From assembly GCA_015039365.1 (NCBI GenBank), contig WION01000008.1, positions 868,001 through 932,000 of the forward strand: a DNA stretch of 64,000 bases, written 5' to 3'. Position numbers and translations under genes: made by a program. Of the stretch, positions 1-10,714 are shown piece after piece. A model generated the notes under the pieces. That model was not told where the DNA came from and made no database searches. It saw nothing but the letters and a program-made list of their open reading frames with translations. Source of the DNA: Amanita rubescens (Eukaryota; Basidiomycota; Agaricomycetes; Agaricales; Amanitaceae). The first letter of the stretch is position 1. Each line of letters starts with the position of its first letter.

Positions 1-1815
1 TGCTTTCTCAAACCGGTGGTACAAGACCTTTTCCGTTTACTGCAGTTCATACATGGAGTGGATACAAATAAGGCGTCACGGAATCCTGGTCACCGAACAT
101 ACCGTCTCCCATTGACTTATGACGATGTCCGTCATGCTATTCCAGTAATCGATCACCTCTCTATCGGAATTGATCTCTGGGAAATTCGCGTAGATCTTCT
201 CAGGTCGTGGGATCTCGACTCTCTTTCCTTTCAAGTTGCTACTCTCCGGAGACACTCGCCACTACCCATCTTATTCACCGTCCGTACTACTTCCCAGGGT
301 GGCAAGTATCCCTCTCCCGAAGAGGATGACCACACCGCTATCAGACGCCTCAGCGCTTTACTCGAGCACGGGTTACGACTCGGTGTTGAGTATCTGTGTC
401 TAGAAGCGACTTATCCGACCCAAATCAACGTTATTATACCACGTCTGTGCGGGAACACCACAATATTAGGTTCATATCATGACTGCACGGGTTCTCTGCC
501 GTGGACTGGGCCTCGAATGTGGCAAATATACGATTCTATTGTCAAGATGGGAGCTGGAATCGCCCAGATCACAAACACTGTCAGAGGATGCGAAGACAAT
601 ATGAGCTTGCGTCAATTCGCGGCGAGTGTCGAACGAGGTCCAATACCCCTTGTAGCAATAAATTTGGGAGTTGACGTAGGTCTAGCTCTCCGTTGCTGGT
701 TATCATATAGCTAAAAGGAAGTGTAGGGAAAAATAACCCAAGCGCTCAACACCGTTCTAAGTCCAGTATCACATCCACTACTTCCAAACCAAGCGACGTC
801 AAGTCAAATAACCTACAATGAATGTCAAAAAGTACTATACCTCCTAGGCCTCCTCCCTCCAAGGAAATACTATGTATTCGGCAACTCGATAGCACACACC
901 ATGTCCCCTACGATCCATAATACAGCTTTCAGCTTACTCAGCCTCCCTTACACGTACGAAGTTAGAGCAACACCATCGGTAAATGACTTGAAAGAAGTCA
1001 TGGCATCCCCTTCGTTCGGGGGTGCCAGTGTTACCATCCCACATACTCGCGGCATTATCCCCCTTCTTCAGCGCCTCTCGCACAACGCACGCGTTATAGG
1101 TGCAGTGAACACTATTACACCCATATCCGGTGAAGGATTGGCAGGAGACAACACTGACTGGCGGGCGATCAAGACCTGTCTATTACGTTCGCTGACACCA
1201 ACCCATGCTGTTACGTCTTCGACAACTGCACTCATCCTCGGAGCGGGAGGCAGTGCCCGTGCAGCTATCTACGCTCTTTATCAAGTCGGTGTCATCAATT
1301 TCTTGATATACAATCGCTCGCAGTTACAGGCTCAATCAATGGCCGAGGAATTTAGGAAGCTAGATTCGTTATTGCGTATAGTGGTGCTAGAAAAGTTGAA
1401 TGTGCCGCTGCATGCGCACTGTCCCTCTCCGACAATCATCGTGTCTTCGACCCCAGCGAAGGACCGGACATCTGGAGATCCCGAGGCGATTGACCTCGGG
1501 CTGAACGAGGATCATTTGTCTCCTACTGGAGGTGTTGCATTAGAACTTGCGTACGACAGTCGGACAACAAAGCTACTTACACTCGCACAAAAGAGGAGAG
1601 CGGAAGGGTATGGGTGGACGAGCGTGGAAGGTATCGACCTGCTGTTGGAACAAGCCTATGAGCAGACGCGCATATGGACTGGAAGGAGAGCACCAAAATC
1701 ACAGGTGAAAAGCAAAGTTATGGAAATTTATCATCAATGGCTCGCAGAATCTTCCCCGAAAATACCTTCGGTCGCTTGCCCGGAGGTACTAATTCCCGAG
1801 GGACTTGATGCATAA
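1..1815 (+). CDS. AROM C-terminal-like protein (quinate repressor-like), 5' partial
   Basis: Two exons, 1-675 and 727-1815, joined by a 51-nt phase-0 intron (gtaggt...gtgtag). The frame is open from base 1, so the N-terminus lies outside. The first part is a type I 3-dehydroquinase-like domain (RVDLL, GSYHDCTG with the active-site His). The second is a shikimate-dehydrogenase-like domain (MSPTIHNTAF, GDNTDW, NADP loop GAGGSARAA, C-terminal WTGR). This order matches the end of the pentafunctional AROM enzyme. However, the dehydroquinase Schiff-base lysine (normally in DIVK) reads GIAQ, and the dehydrogenase catalytic lysine (normally TIPLK) reads TIPHT. Folds are kept but both catalytic lysines are gone. 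This fits the QutR/Qa-1S family of quinate-pathway repressors, which derive from the last three AROM domains. A decayed AROM paralogue is the alternative. The family assignment is firm, the repressor role inferred. Confidence 0.8.
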
Positions 1816-2068
1816 CACTAGGACTATCGTACATATATGATTTGATCTAATTTTAACTTATAGTTTATCACCCTTGGAGTAGTTGACCGCAGACCGCCGA
1901 AATGGACCCGAGAAAGCAAAAAGAGTTGAATAGCCGAAGAGCATACTAACTATACATGTTAATAATACATTCCAATCAAACCCAAGGAGATAAGGAGAGA
2001 GATAAGTAAAAGATAACGACATGGGGAATGAAGAAAACGGATGGATGAGATACGAGGAATAGTCCCCC

Positions 2069-3649
2069 TCACAGCCAATACGCAACTTTACGCACATGCT
2101 CATCATCATCCAGTAAGACATTGGTCACCCGCGGACAAGCTTCTTTTATCGCCCTCACAGTCGACTGCCTATCCACATGACACTGAGGAAGACAATCCGT
2201 CGCGAGCGAAACTTGCCTGAGCGCCGTAAACGTAGCCAACCAACGCGGAAGCAAAGGCAAGGTCCATCTAGAAAACGCAAAACTCCCATCGGTGCTGAAC
2301 CGTATAGTTTCTACCGTCGGGAATAGACTCGCTCGCGTGGATTTTGTTGTTGGCACCACCACCACACCATCGTTATTGTTGACGTCGTTTGGTAAATCGT
2401 CCCATACGACTGGAACGACGAATTCGAGCGTTAGAGTTCGTGGTTGGTAGTTCTTGATCGCCGTAGTGATCATTTTGTTGATCATCTCAAAGTCGCCGAG
2501 TCCAAAGGGACGTTGGTGGACGGGGAGAGAGAGCGAGAAGTGACGGAGGGCTGGGAGAGGTTGGGAGCGGCTGAGGAAGAGTTTCACGTTGGCTGGGCTG
2601 CCACCGATCGAGCTGAGGCTGGGTAACGAGAGTTTCCATTTCTTTGGAAGTTTTTTGCCAAGTGAACATTGATAGTGGGGATGTAGATCCACGCTAGTGA
2701 GATGAGGATGGCGAAATATGAATAAAAGTAGGTCCAGGAATGGGATATGCGTTGATATAAAAGCGACGTGGTTCAGAGTGGGAATAGTTAAAGATTGAAG
2801 AAATGAAGTCCATTCTTCTTCCATGACGCCTGAGGCTTGCAGAGACAATGAGGTGATTGGAGTTTTTCTGAACATGTCCATCATCCAAGAGTAGAATGGA
2901 TTGGTGAAGAAAACGTTGGAATGAAGCCTGAACGTTCTAATTGACCGATCTTGCAACTGCACCGACATGGAATTGCCACGATTGCGAACAGTCATTTTTT
3001 TCATGACCGCCGCATTAGGGGAAGAATGAACGCCAAACAGACTTGAAACGGCAGATATCTGACGATCGATAAATGCACGGTGCTTAGGGACTGCTTCCGC
3101 GTCTTTCTCTGCAGTGATAAGAGTTTCGTACGTCAAGAAATAACCTTGCCGTACGTTGAGCGTTTCGCACTTGCGCTCTACGAGTATCTCGAGGAGCTTT
3201 ATCAAGTCGGTGCGCCATTTGACGGAACTGACGGCTATGAGTCCATTGACCCAACGTGAGTCAATGTTGCCAAAGTGGAGCGTCACCTCGCGAATGCGCT
3301 CCGAATGCGAGATGAATGTGAGGAGTCGGCGAAGTTCATTGGCAAAGTAAGTAGCGTGGTTGAATTTGACGGATAGACGTTCGAGATGCGGGACTATTAG
3401 AGAGCATTGCAAACCCAGCAATGCAAGCGTGTACCGGCCCTCGAGATGAATTTCTTTTGCCTGTAAGCCGTCTCGGATACCAAATCGTGAGAGATAGAGG
3501 GGTATGGCTAGGAAGTGGAGTTGACGTGACGTTTGAGCGATGGTATGGAGGTCCACGGTGAGGCATTTGTCAAGTACGAGAAGAATTAGTTCCGTGGTTA
3601 ATGACAGCAGGTTGAGCTTTTGATCAGCGAGTGCTGGTTTTTCCATCAT
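2069..3649 (-). CDS. F-box-like/leucine-rich protein, hypothetical
   Basis: Single exon of 526 codons starting with a double Met. Residues about 12-60 look like a divergent F-box (LSLTTELILLVLDKC then DLHTIAQTSRQLHFLAI). The remainder has irregular Leu-rich segments (PHLERLSVKF, LTSVDLHPH, LPALRHFSLSLP), as in fungal F-box proteins that recruit substrates to SCF ubiquitin ligases through Skp1. No enzymatic motif is seen. The gene converges on the AROM-like gene, with 253 nt between the stops. Large lineage-specific F-box families with weak conservation are common in Agaricomycetes, so the substrate cannot be guessed. The F-box call rests on motif resemblance only. Confidence 0.65.
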   Translation of the reverse strand: MMEKPALADQKLNLLSLTTELILLVLDKCLTVDLHTIAQTSRQLHFLAIPLYLSRFGIRDGLQAKEIHLEGRYTLALLGLQCSLIVPHLERLSVKFNHATYFANELRRLLTFISHSERIREVTLHFGNIDSRWVNGLIAVSSVKWRTDLIKLLEILVERKCETLNVRQGYFLTYETLITAEKDAEAVPKHRAFIDRQISAVSSLFGVHSSPNAAVMKKMTVRNRGNSMSVQLQDRSIRTFRLHSNVFFTNPFYSWMMDMFRKTPITSLSLQASGVMEEEWTSFLQSLTIPTLNHVAFISTHIPFLDLLLFIFRHPHLTSVDLHPHYQCSLGKKLPKKWKLSLPSLSSIGGSPANVKLFLSRSQPLPALRHFSLSLPVHQRPFGLGDFEMINKMITTAIKNYQPRTLTLEFVVPVVWDDLPNDVNNNDGVVVVPTTKSTRASLFPTVETIRFSTDGSFAFSRWTLPLLPRWLATFTALRQVSLATDCLPQCHVDRQSTVRAIKEACPRVTNVLLDDDEHVRKVAYWL

Positions 3650-3937
3650 GAAATGGAGTCATGGGACGAGCGGTGGCGGCGGACCTGTCAGCCCAACGTT
3701 ATATATATTCAATCCATAGCGGCCGTAGTAGAACTTACGGATAATGGAGTCAACAACGGGGCTCCAGGTTAAGCGCGGACCTAGCGGCCTTCTGATCAGG
3801 TTAATTACATTTAATTGCGGGGACCGCAGTTACCGAGTAGTCTATTACTAGAGACGGGGTGTTGTACAATGTGAATAGGCATTATATTATTCGTAATGTA
3901 AAGTCCTCTAGTACAATAATATTCATACAGACCTGTA

Positions 3938-5503
3938 TCAATATGCCTTCAATATTCCATCAGGGCGCGCCCCTGACCCGCAATACAACTGCAAAGCGTC
4001 AAGGACAAGAGGGAGCACGTCTTCGTGTACGCTCCTCCCCCACAATATATCCAAGTGTTCGTATCCCCGCAGCCTCCTTACCACAGTGTGTCCGGGCAAC
4101 TGCGTGAGCATGACGTCAATGTCCACCAGACTGTCCGAGTCGCCGTACAGTAATACAATGGGAGTAACGATGTTCTTTGTTGGGAAACGAACTGGATGAT
4201 AGGAACCAGTCGTGGACCGGCCAATGGGCGAAATAACGTCGTCGTCGTACATGTGAAACGCGGCATTGCGCATAATTTGAAACCAATGTACAACAGACTT
4301 AACCGACGCAAACGAATATAGATGCGCGTATGCAGCGATTTTCTGATCGGTGGAGATGTTCTCGCTACGCCAGTCAAATAACCAGCGAAGGGAGCTGTCA
4401 ATCACCTTGGCGAAGATAGGTGGGTATAAAATAGACTGCCACATTGTGGCAGATGACAAGATTGATTTGCGACCGAAGAAAAGGAACATAAGGGCCGGAC
4501 TGGGGTAAGAAGGTCAAGGCTAGGTTTTCCTGGGGGATAAATCACACTCACGATGATTTGACGAGTCCATCTACAAAGGGGGCGGCCAAACCTCTTGGGC
4601 TTATAGCAGGAGCCAAGGCGATGAAGACATTAACTTTGTCATTTAATTGCGGATGTATGCTAAGTGCTGCAAAGGCTTGCGCGGAACCTTGACTGAAGCC
4701 GACATAACTTAAAGTTGCAGCTTTGGTAATGTCGAGGATATACTGTATCGAGTCGGGAATATCGTGCCATGCAAAATTATCAATGCTTGAAAGCAAGTCA
4801 GAGTAAGACTGGCATAGGATTCGCGAGACCGACCTGAAATCCCAAAACTTGGATTCTGTGGGACTATAATGAAGGGACTTTCTCGAATATTTATTTCCTC
4901 TGAAATGATGAGTGAATGTATGCGGTAGATTTACAATACACCTCACCTATTATTTCCGAGCCAAACATCGTATCCTTGTTCAACAAGGAGAAAGGGCAAG
5001 CAGCGGTTTGAATTTGTGAGACAAACCCATATCTCGCTGTTCATAAGCAAGCCGTGGTGAAGGTATACTACGGGTTTGCCTGTGCTTGTGCCGGGATTGG
5101 TTGAGCGGTGACCTTTCCTGGCGGGAAGACGATGTAAACCTAGGAGATAACCGTCTTTGGTCAATACGACATGTTCTTCAACGGCATAACCGTGGATGGA
5201 GCAGAGATCGCCAAAGTCTCTTGCTTTGAGGATCTGATCTGAGATAATCTTTTCATGTGAATGCCTCTCCCCTTCAGCACCGCCGAGAAAGCGGAAGATA
5301 GCTCGTGAGCGAAGGTAGAACCATTGAATGACAGGTTTTGGAAGGAAAAAGATAGCAAGCTGAAGAAGTCGTTCGATTGCGAGAGCTGCGAAACCGAGAA
5401 AGAGAGCGAGGTATTCACGTAGGAACAGACGCCCAAGGAAAGGAAGACGAGCCATGAAAGGAAAGCTAGTACGGAAGATCGCGGAATCTTTTATGACTCT
5501 CAT
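3938..5503 (-). CDS. TGL1/YEH-type steryl ester hydrolase (alpha/beta hydrolase lipase)
   Basis: Four exons on the minus strand: 5503-4947, 4899-4834, 4785-4552 and 4499-3938, giving about 472 residues. A hydrophobic N-terminus (residues about 17-55) could anchor the protein to a lipid droplet or ER membrane. Then follow the lid/oxyanion region [11 protein letters not shown], the family signature [13 protein letters not shown] (split by the first intron), the nucleophile elbow GFSQG, the acid YGDSDSLVD and the catalytic His in YEHLDILWG. All three triad residues are present, so it should be active. Known relatives hydrolyse steryl esters. A start at the internal Met (5455) is also possible and would remove most of the overlap with the divergent gene that starts at 5454. 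Confidence 0.9.
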
Positions 5504-6907
5504 TCATCCACCATTTAGACTTGTCTTTCTCGCTTTCGTTGCCTTCTCAATCTGGTGTCTCATCCCAATATCAACTCCACCCATACATCGTATCCGCGAT
5601 CAAGTTGACACCGTACTAAATGCAGCTATTTATGACAGAATCATCGCTCTTCATTCAAAAGACCCACTCGCTGTTTTAGCCATCAACGACCTTCAACACT
5701 CATTGGCTTGTTACGTACATCAAGGCATCTGGTCTACACGATCTTTCTCACTAGGTACCCTCTGCTCCCCTCCGCCTCGCAAATCATCAACTCCCGCGTT
5801 AACCTTGTGCTCCAAACTGCGCACTAAAAAAATACTTCTCGTCGGCCCAGAGTCTACTTTCTACTTGCACTCTCTCTGGCTAAATTCTCTCTCACAACTA
5901 TTCAATACATCTGGCAAATGCCTTGGACCAGAGTTCTGCACGTTCCATCATGTCTGTCTCGATCGAGCCATCGAGGCTGCTTTATCCACCACTCGTGTTA
6001 AAAAGTTTCCGAGTTCACGCGAGCTCTTGACTTATGGATCCTCTATTCTTCGCTTTATACTTTCCACTACTCTGTATGCGTCTAACAATCCGCGCGATCT
6101 CGTATATACAACACCCATTATCGACCCGCAAACCGGCGTACGCACCAAGAATAGCTATTGGATGAATCAAGCGCGTAAAACGGATATACTAGTTCTAAAT
6201 CGAGGCCCTGTACCTGCTCCTGCTTGGACCTACTCTTTTGATCTCGATCCTTTAGCAGGCAACTGGTCATTTGTCGACGATTTGTATTCCAACGCATCCA
6301 CGAGATACTTTGGTTTAGAAAAACAAGGGGAGCGACTAGACCTCTCGCGAACGTATTACCATCGGTATCAAAGAGCCATACGAATCATCAATGCTGCACT
6401 CCACGCGACCTTGACCGTATTCCTTCCAGGGATCATGGATACTCTCGTTGCAATCCAAAAGGATGATGCTATAATAGTCTGGCATGGAACATGGTACCTT
6501 AATCCTATCTGTACTAACTATGGTAGTCCGAAAGGACTTTCCATCGAACCTCAGATTTTACCTTTGTATGACGACATAACGGTGGACCCTTGGACCTTGT
6601 ATTACAATGCTCAAGGTACACAGTTTGCTGATCCTTGGTTTCGTTCTAATGCAAAAATTTTACAGTGTACATGCACGACAAGCTATTGCCCAACCTTCTA
6701 CCGCATTTTGGCGTAGTATATTTACCACTCAGCTTCCCCCTCGCACCTGCCAACGTATCATACAAAGGGACTGGGGAAGGAGTAAAGAATGTATTTGACG
6801 AAGAGCGAAAAGAATGTATCAGATATCCTTTCCATATCCCAGAAGGCAAGGCATTAGAAACAGCCTTTCTGGGTGGACTGGTGGAATTACTAGAGCAGAT
6901 GCAGTAG
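5454..6907 (+). CDS. PC-esterase/SGNH-like single-pass membrane protein
   Basis: Exons 5454-6615 and 6666-6907 (467 aa), joined by a 50-nt intron with a CTAAT branch-like site and ttttacag acceptor. An N-terminal hydrophobic segment ([14 protein letters not shown]) suggests a signal anchor. ILLVGPEST near residue 130 may be the block-I nucleophile region, and the later pattern ([17 protein letters not shown]) resembles fungal proteins related to the PC-esterase/Cas1 acyl-esterase group acting on glycans in the secretory pathway. The assignment is from pattern memory, not alignment, and the substrate is unknown. The proposed ATG overlaps the internal Met of the divergent lipase gene. A second ATG at 5493 is an alternative. 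The stop lies only 32 nt before the next start. Confidence 0.6.
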
Positions 6908-6939
6908 CAGTCGCTATATGAAATCTATTTTTGAACTAC

Positions 6940-7653
6940 ATGTCTCTTTTATCCAACTACTCGACCTGCGAGATCTCTGACGCCCTCGTAAAGCTAGGCG
7001 TCAGCAACGGGGGCCATCTCGTCGATATTCGCATGGTTTCTCCTGCAGCCCCGATACGCATCTGCGGGCCAGCATATACCGTCAAAATAGTGTTCACATC
7101 CGACACTTTAGCCCCTAGCACACCAAAAGACCATTTTGTCGACACCATACCCCCCAACTCGATCGTCGTCATCGAAGCTCCTCACCGTTGAGTAGTAGTC
7201 ACTCTCCTTCCTCTTTACTCCTACCCTATACAACCCTCACCAGAAGCCAAAAACGCAGTCTGGGGAGGATTAATGACGGCGGGCGCACAAGCACGGAACG
7301 CTTCCGGAGTTGTCATCTCCGGTAGGTGCAGGGACATCGCAGAACATCGCGCAGCCAACTTTCCCGTCTTTGCACGATCTCAATCAACACTTGGCCAGTC
7401 CTCCTTTACACGCCCTTCCGGTGTAAACGTTCCGCTTGTTATTACCAGCGGTGACGGTAATGATGCCGTACACGTTCAGCCGGGCGATTGGATCATCGCT
7501 GATGAAGATGGCGTTGTATGTGTTCCCAAAACTCTAGAAGAGTCCGTGGCAGAATTAGCTGCCAAAGGGAAACAAGTTGATGCCTTATGCTTGGAGGATA
7601 TCAAGGCAGGAAAAGGTGTACAAGCCTCTTTCAAGAAGCACAGGGGAAAGTGA
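6940..7653 (+). CDS. RraA/HMG-aldolase-like protein
   Basis: Exons 6940-7186 and 7244-7653, with a 57-nt intron (gttgag...accag), give 218 aa. The start is the ATG at 6940, since the upstream in-frame codon is TTG. Family features: CEISDALVKLG near the N-terminus, VVIEAP, WGGLMTAGAQ, and the core GVVISGRCRDIAEH, whose Arg and Asp match the substrate/Mg-binding R...D of 4-hydroxy-4-methyl-2-oxoglutarate aldolases. PGDWIIADEDGVVCVP is the typical C-terminal strand set. Members cleave HMG/CHA-type oxoacids or act as oxaloacetate decarboxylases; bacterial RraA instead inhibits RNase E. Which applies here is not visible. The gene converges on the polymerase kappa gene, 88 nt away. Confidence 0.88.
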
Positions 7654-7741
7654 GCGTGCGCGGTCCGGGCGAGAGAATACATTAAACATTAGATATATAC
7701 TATATATGAATTACACGCGGTATACACGAGTTTCGTCTGTG

Positions 7742-10510
7742 TCACCGTTGCGAGGGCTTTAGACGTTTAGTGCTGGTGCCAGCAATGGACTCGGCCTGTG
7801 CCTCGCGAATCGCGCTCCGACTTAGGCAGAAATCAATATGCGCGTTTAATCCTTCATTATCAGTCAAAATAGTTTTATCGCATACGGGGCACCGGAGAGG
7901 TTCGCTTCGCTTGGACGAAGATGAGGATGCTGCACTCGCAGGTTTCGCCCCTTGTGTTACCTTGCTGGCTCTTGTCTCATGATCGGCTGGCGAAGCATAA
8001 TTAGTGCTGAGCCCGTCTTGAGGAGCTCCGACACTTGGAAACGAACGGGCTGGAGCAGACACGGGCGGGCGAGGCTTCAATTTTGGTACGTCTATTTTTG
8101 TTTTTCCTGATACCGCAGAGCTCTGGTTCGTTGGTTCGTCTTCGTCTTCGTCATGCTGACTCGGATCCAGATCTCTTTCGTCGTGCTCGTGGAAACCCGG
8201 CATCGATTCGACGCATTCCTCTGGGTCCTCGTCTAGACTCTCCAAGTCTATCAGTTCATGAACCTCGGGTCCGTCAATTTTCCGTCGCTTGCGCGGTGAA
8301 TTGCTATCAACAGGCCCGAAGAACTTGACAGGAATTCTTTTAGCAAGTGCATACGACTCTGAAACAAGAACGAACCCGCTTAATGCCAGTATTGTCGGCT
8401 GTTCGGAGGTCTTTCAATTTCGTTACCCTCAGACCTATCAGCCGCAGCCTTAATGGGAACTCAGGCATCAGCAACTCCTTGCCTATCTGAGCGAGGTATT
8501 GGCGTAATTGCTATAAACGTGCGGGTCTGACTTGTATCAGTTACTTACCGCAAGCAACTCATCCTTCTTCTTAATCCATTTATTTGTTGATTTGGCCCTC
8601 GTAAATACTAAATATGTATGTCAGAAGGTATAACCTCCGTAAATGAAATTAATTACCTTGATAGGTATCAAGTTTATATTTAAGCGTAACCGTCTTTCCG
8701 GTCCAACCGTTGGTTTCCATATCTTCTTCAAGCTCTTCAGCTATCTCCTCCAATTTTTCAAGAATTTTCTGCTTATCAGCGAGTGGAGTGAAAGTCCTAT
8801 ATACCTTCTTACATCGCAAGTAGGCATAGACCATAAATCATACCTCTCGGCCCCAATGCTCTTTCCTCTCTTCCCGTTGATGCGCTTGAACTACATTGGA
8901 AGCAATGCCAAGGTATGTTCTCGACAGAAAAGCAAGCCCGAAATGCTTATCCATGAGATATACTACAGCGCGGTGTGTGAAAATGTCTCCACACGTCTGA
9001 TGGCGTGATATGCATTAATGATTGCTATAGACAATGGTGCAACTCACCTTTATTCCGATGGAATCCAATAAGCGCTCGTTTACCCTTCCTACACCAGGAA
9101 TTTTGCGAATAGGAAGATCCCGCATAAATTCGGTTATGGATTTTGCGTCAAACGGTAAGTGAAACTGCCCATTTGGTTTGTTCTAGTAGAAAATGAGAAC
9201 GATTCCCGCGGCGACACCAGACGAACCTTGTCAGAGCATATCTGTCGAGTATTAACAGCTGCTTAGTTCGCAGTCGTATCCGAATACACGACTCACTTTC
9301 GCGAGCATCTGTGTCAAATGATTAAAAGAGGTGCTAGGATTACGGTCGCTCTGGTATTTACCTTGTTGGGTGCTATCCCAGCGCTCGCTGTAAGCTTAGT
9401 CACCTCAAATACTTTGCTCCGCATCTCTGCCACACATTCATTACCAGTCAAACCATGTTCTTGGCAGTAGGAAGTTATGCTGATAAGGCAGGCGTGAGCT
9501 GAAGCCCAGGGGGACCAGAATGGGACTACTTGCTTAAGATAGCCTTCATCGCAGCCTGCGATTGACATGTTGGGGTCATATGTTTTGAGGATCGCCATTA
9601 CGTTGCCAGACATTTCCGTGTACCTCGAAAAGTTGAGGGATATTAATATTAGATCCGGACACAGTTTCTTTGCAATAAAAGCTGAGGAAGATTCAGGGCT
9701 TGGGCCGCTTTACAAAAGATGGGACAGACATGGCATTCCTGAACGTACACCATACTTTCTGGCTTCATAAGATGCTGTTGACAACACTCCGCGACCTACC
9801 TGTATTGAAATCAATTTGATAAGATAAAAAGGTCCAAAGGCCACTCACGCCAAACGGTTTGTCCTTCAACTCTGGGTTGAAAAGCAATTCAACGTTCTGA
9901 GCGACGAGTTAGGGATACCGTAGTACCAAGATAAGGAGATGATACACTACAGCGAAGAACGCATCCATATCCACGTGAACGATGATTTGAGACAAATCCC
10001 GTTGTGCCTCTATTTCTGAAAGCTGGCAAGTAAATGAGCTCGAGAAACGTAGGCGACGGCGCTTTCCTGACCATGCGATCTACTAATGCTTCAATTCTGT
10101 CTGCATAAGACGATTAGGAACGCCACAAGCGAGCATCATCTTGCATACTGATATCGGCGCCTTTCATGACTTCGTCTCGTTGCTTTAAGATCCGCTGTAT
10201 ATGCTCTGTCAATTCCTTGTCTTTCCTTTTCTCATTCTGCATGCAGCGTAGAAGACAGTTAGCCGTCATACAGGGATCCAGGGTGTCCCCCACCTCGTAA
10301 AATTTCGACCCTTTGGATGCATCGGCAATGATACGGTTGATTTCAGTTTGGTCTTTCGCCAGTCTGTAAGAACGTATGTTATTAAATGCCTCGCATCTGG
10401 ATACTTTTTGAGTCATACCCTGCCTTCCCTGTGGATGGACCAGCAAGACGTTTGACGAGACTTTCGGTTTCCTGGGACACCTGCTTTGGCTCTGTCCCTT
10501 CTTTCTTCAT
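7742..10510 (-). CDS. DNA polymerase kappa (Y family, DinB-type)
   Basis: Translesion DNA polymerase with at least twelve exons. In order: the N-clasp (LAKDQTEINRII, KGSKFYE), the first metal site HVDMDAFFA, the second catalytic motif CDEGYL, VTKLTASAGIAPNK, MLAK, ICSDKNKPNGQFHLP, the HhH region KIPGVG, the little-finger domain (TFTPLADKQKI, KYKLDTY, KKKDELLA), an NLS-like PRKRRKID, and a C-terminal C2HC UBZ finger (CPVCDK...HIDFC) for binding ubiquitinated PCNA. The start is the ATG at 10510-10508, with no in-frame ATG upstream. Oddities: microexons of 12 nt (9297-9308) and 15 nt (9227-9241), a GC-AG intron (9480-9533), and a +1 break at the C run 8375-8377, where dropping one base restores the frame into the nuclear-signal region. 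Confidence 0.93.
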
Positions 10511-10714
10511 TCTCTGCGAGACGACTCGAATGGACGCGCGTGTCACACCACGTGGGACCGCGACGCGCGACGCGTGCACCGTGAGTACCACAAATCTATA
10601 TATATATCATAGGCTCTACGCGAACAGTGGGGGAACTAATAAAAATGTAGAAATAATTTACCTAAGTGGGTATAAATATCACGTCAAGCCCAGCCTGATT
10701 AATGCAAACAGCCT

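Noticed and set aside
8371..8380. Ultra-short 19-nt intron in polymerase kappa
   Set aside because: A GT...AG pair would restore the frame, but removing one base of the CCC run gives a better family match and agrees with the other +1 breaks.
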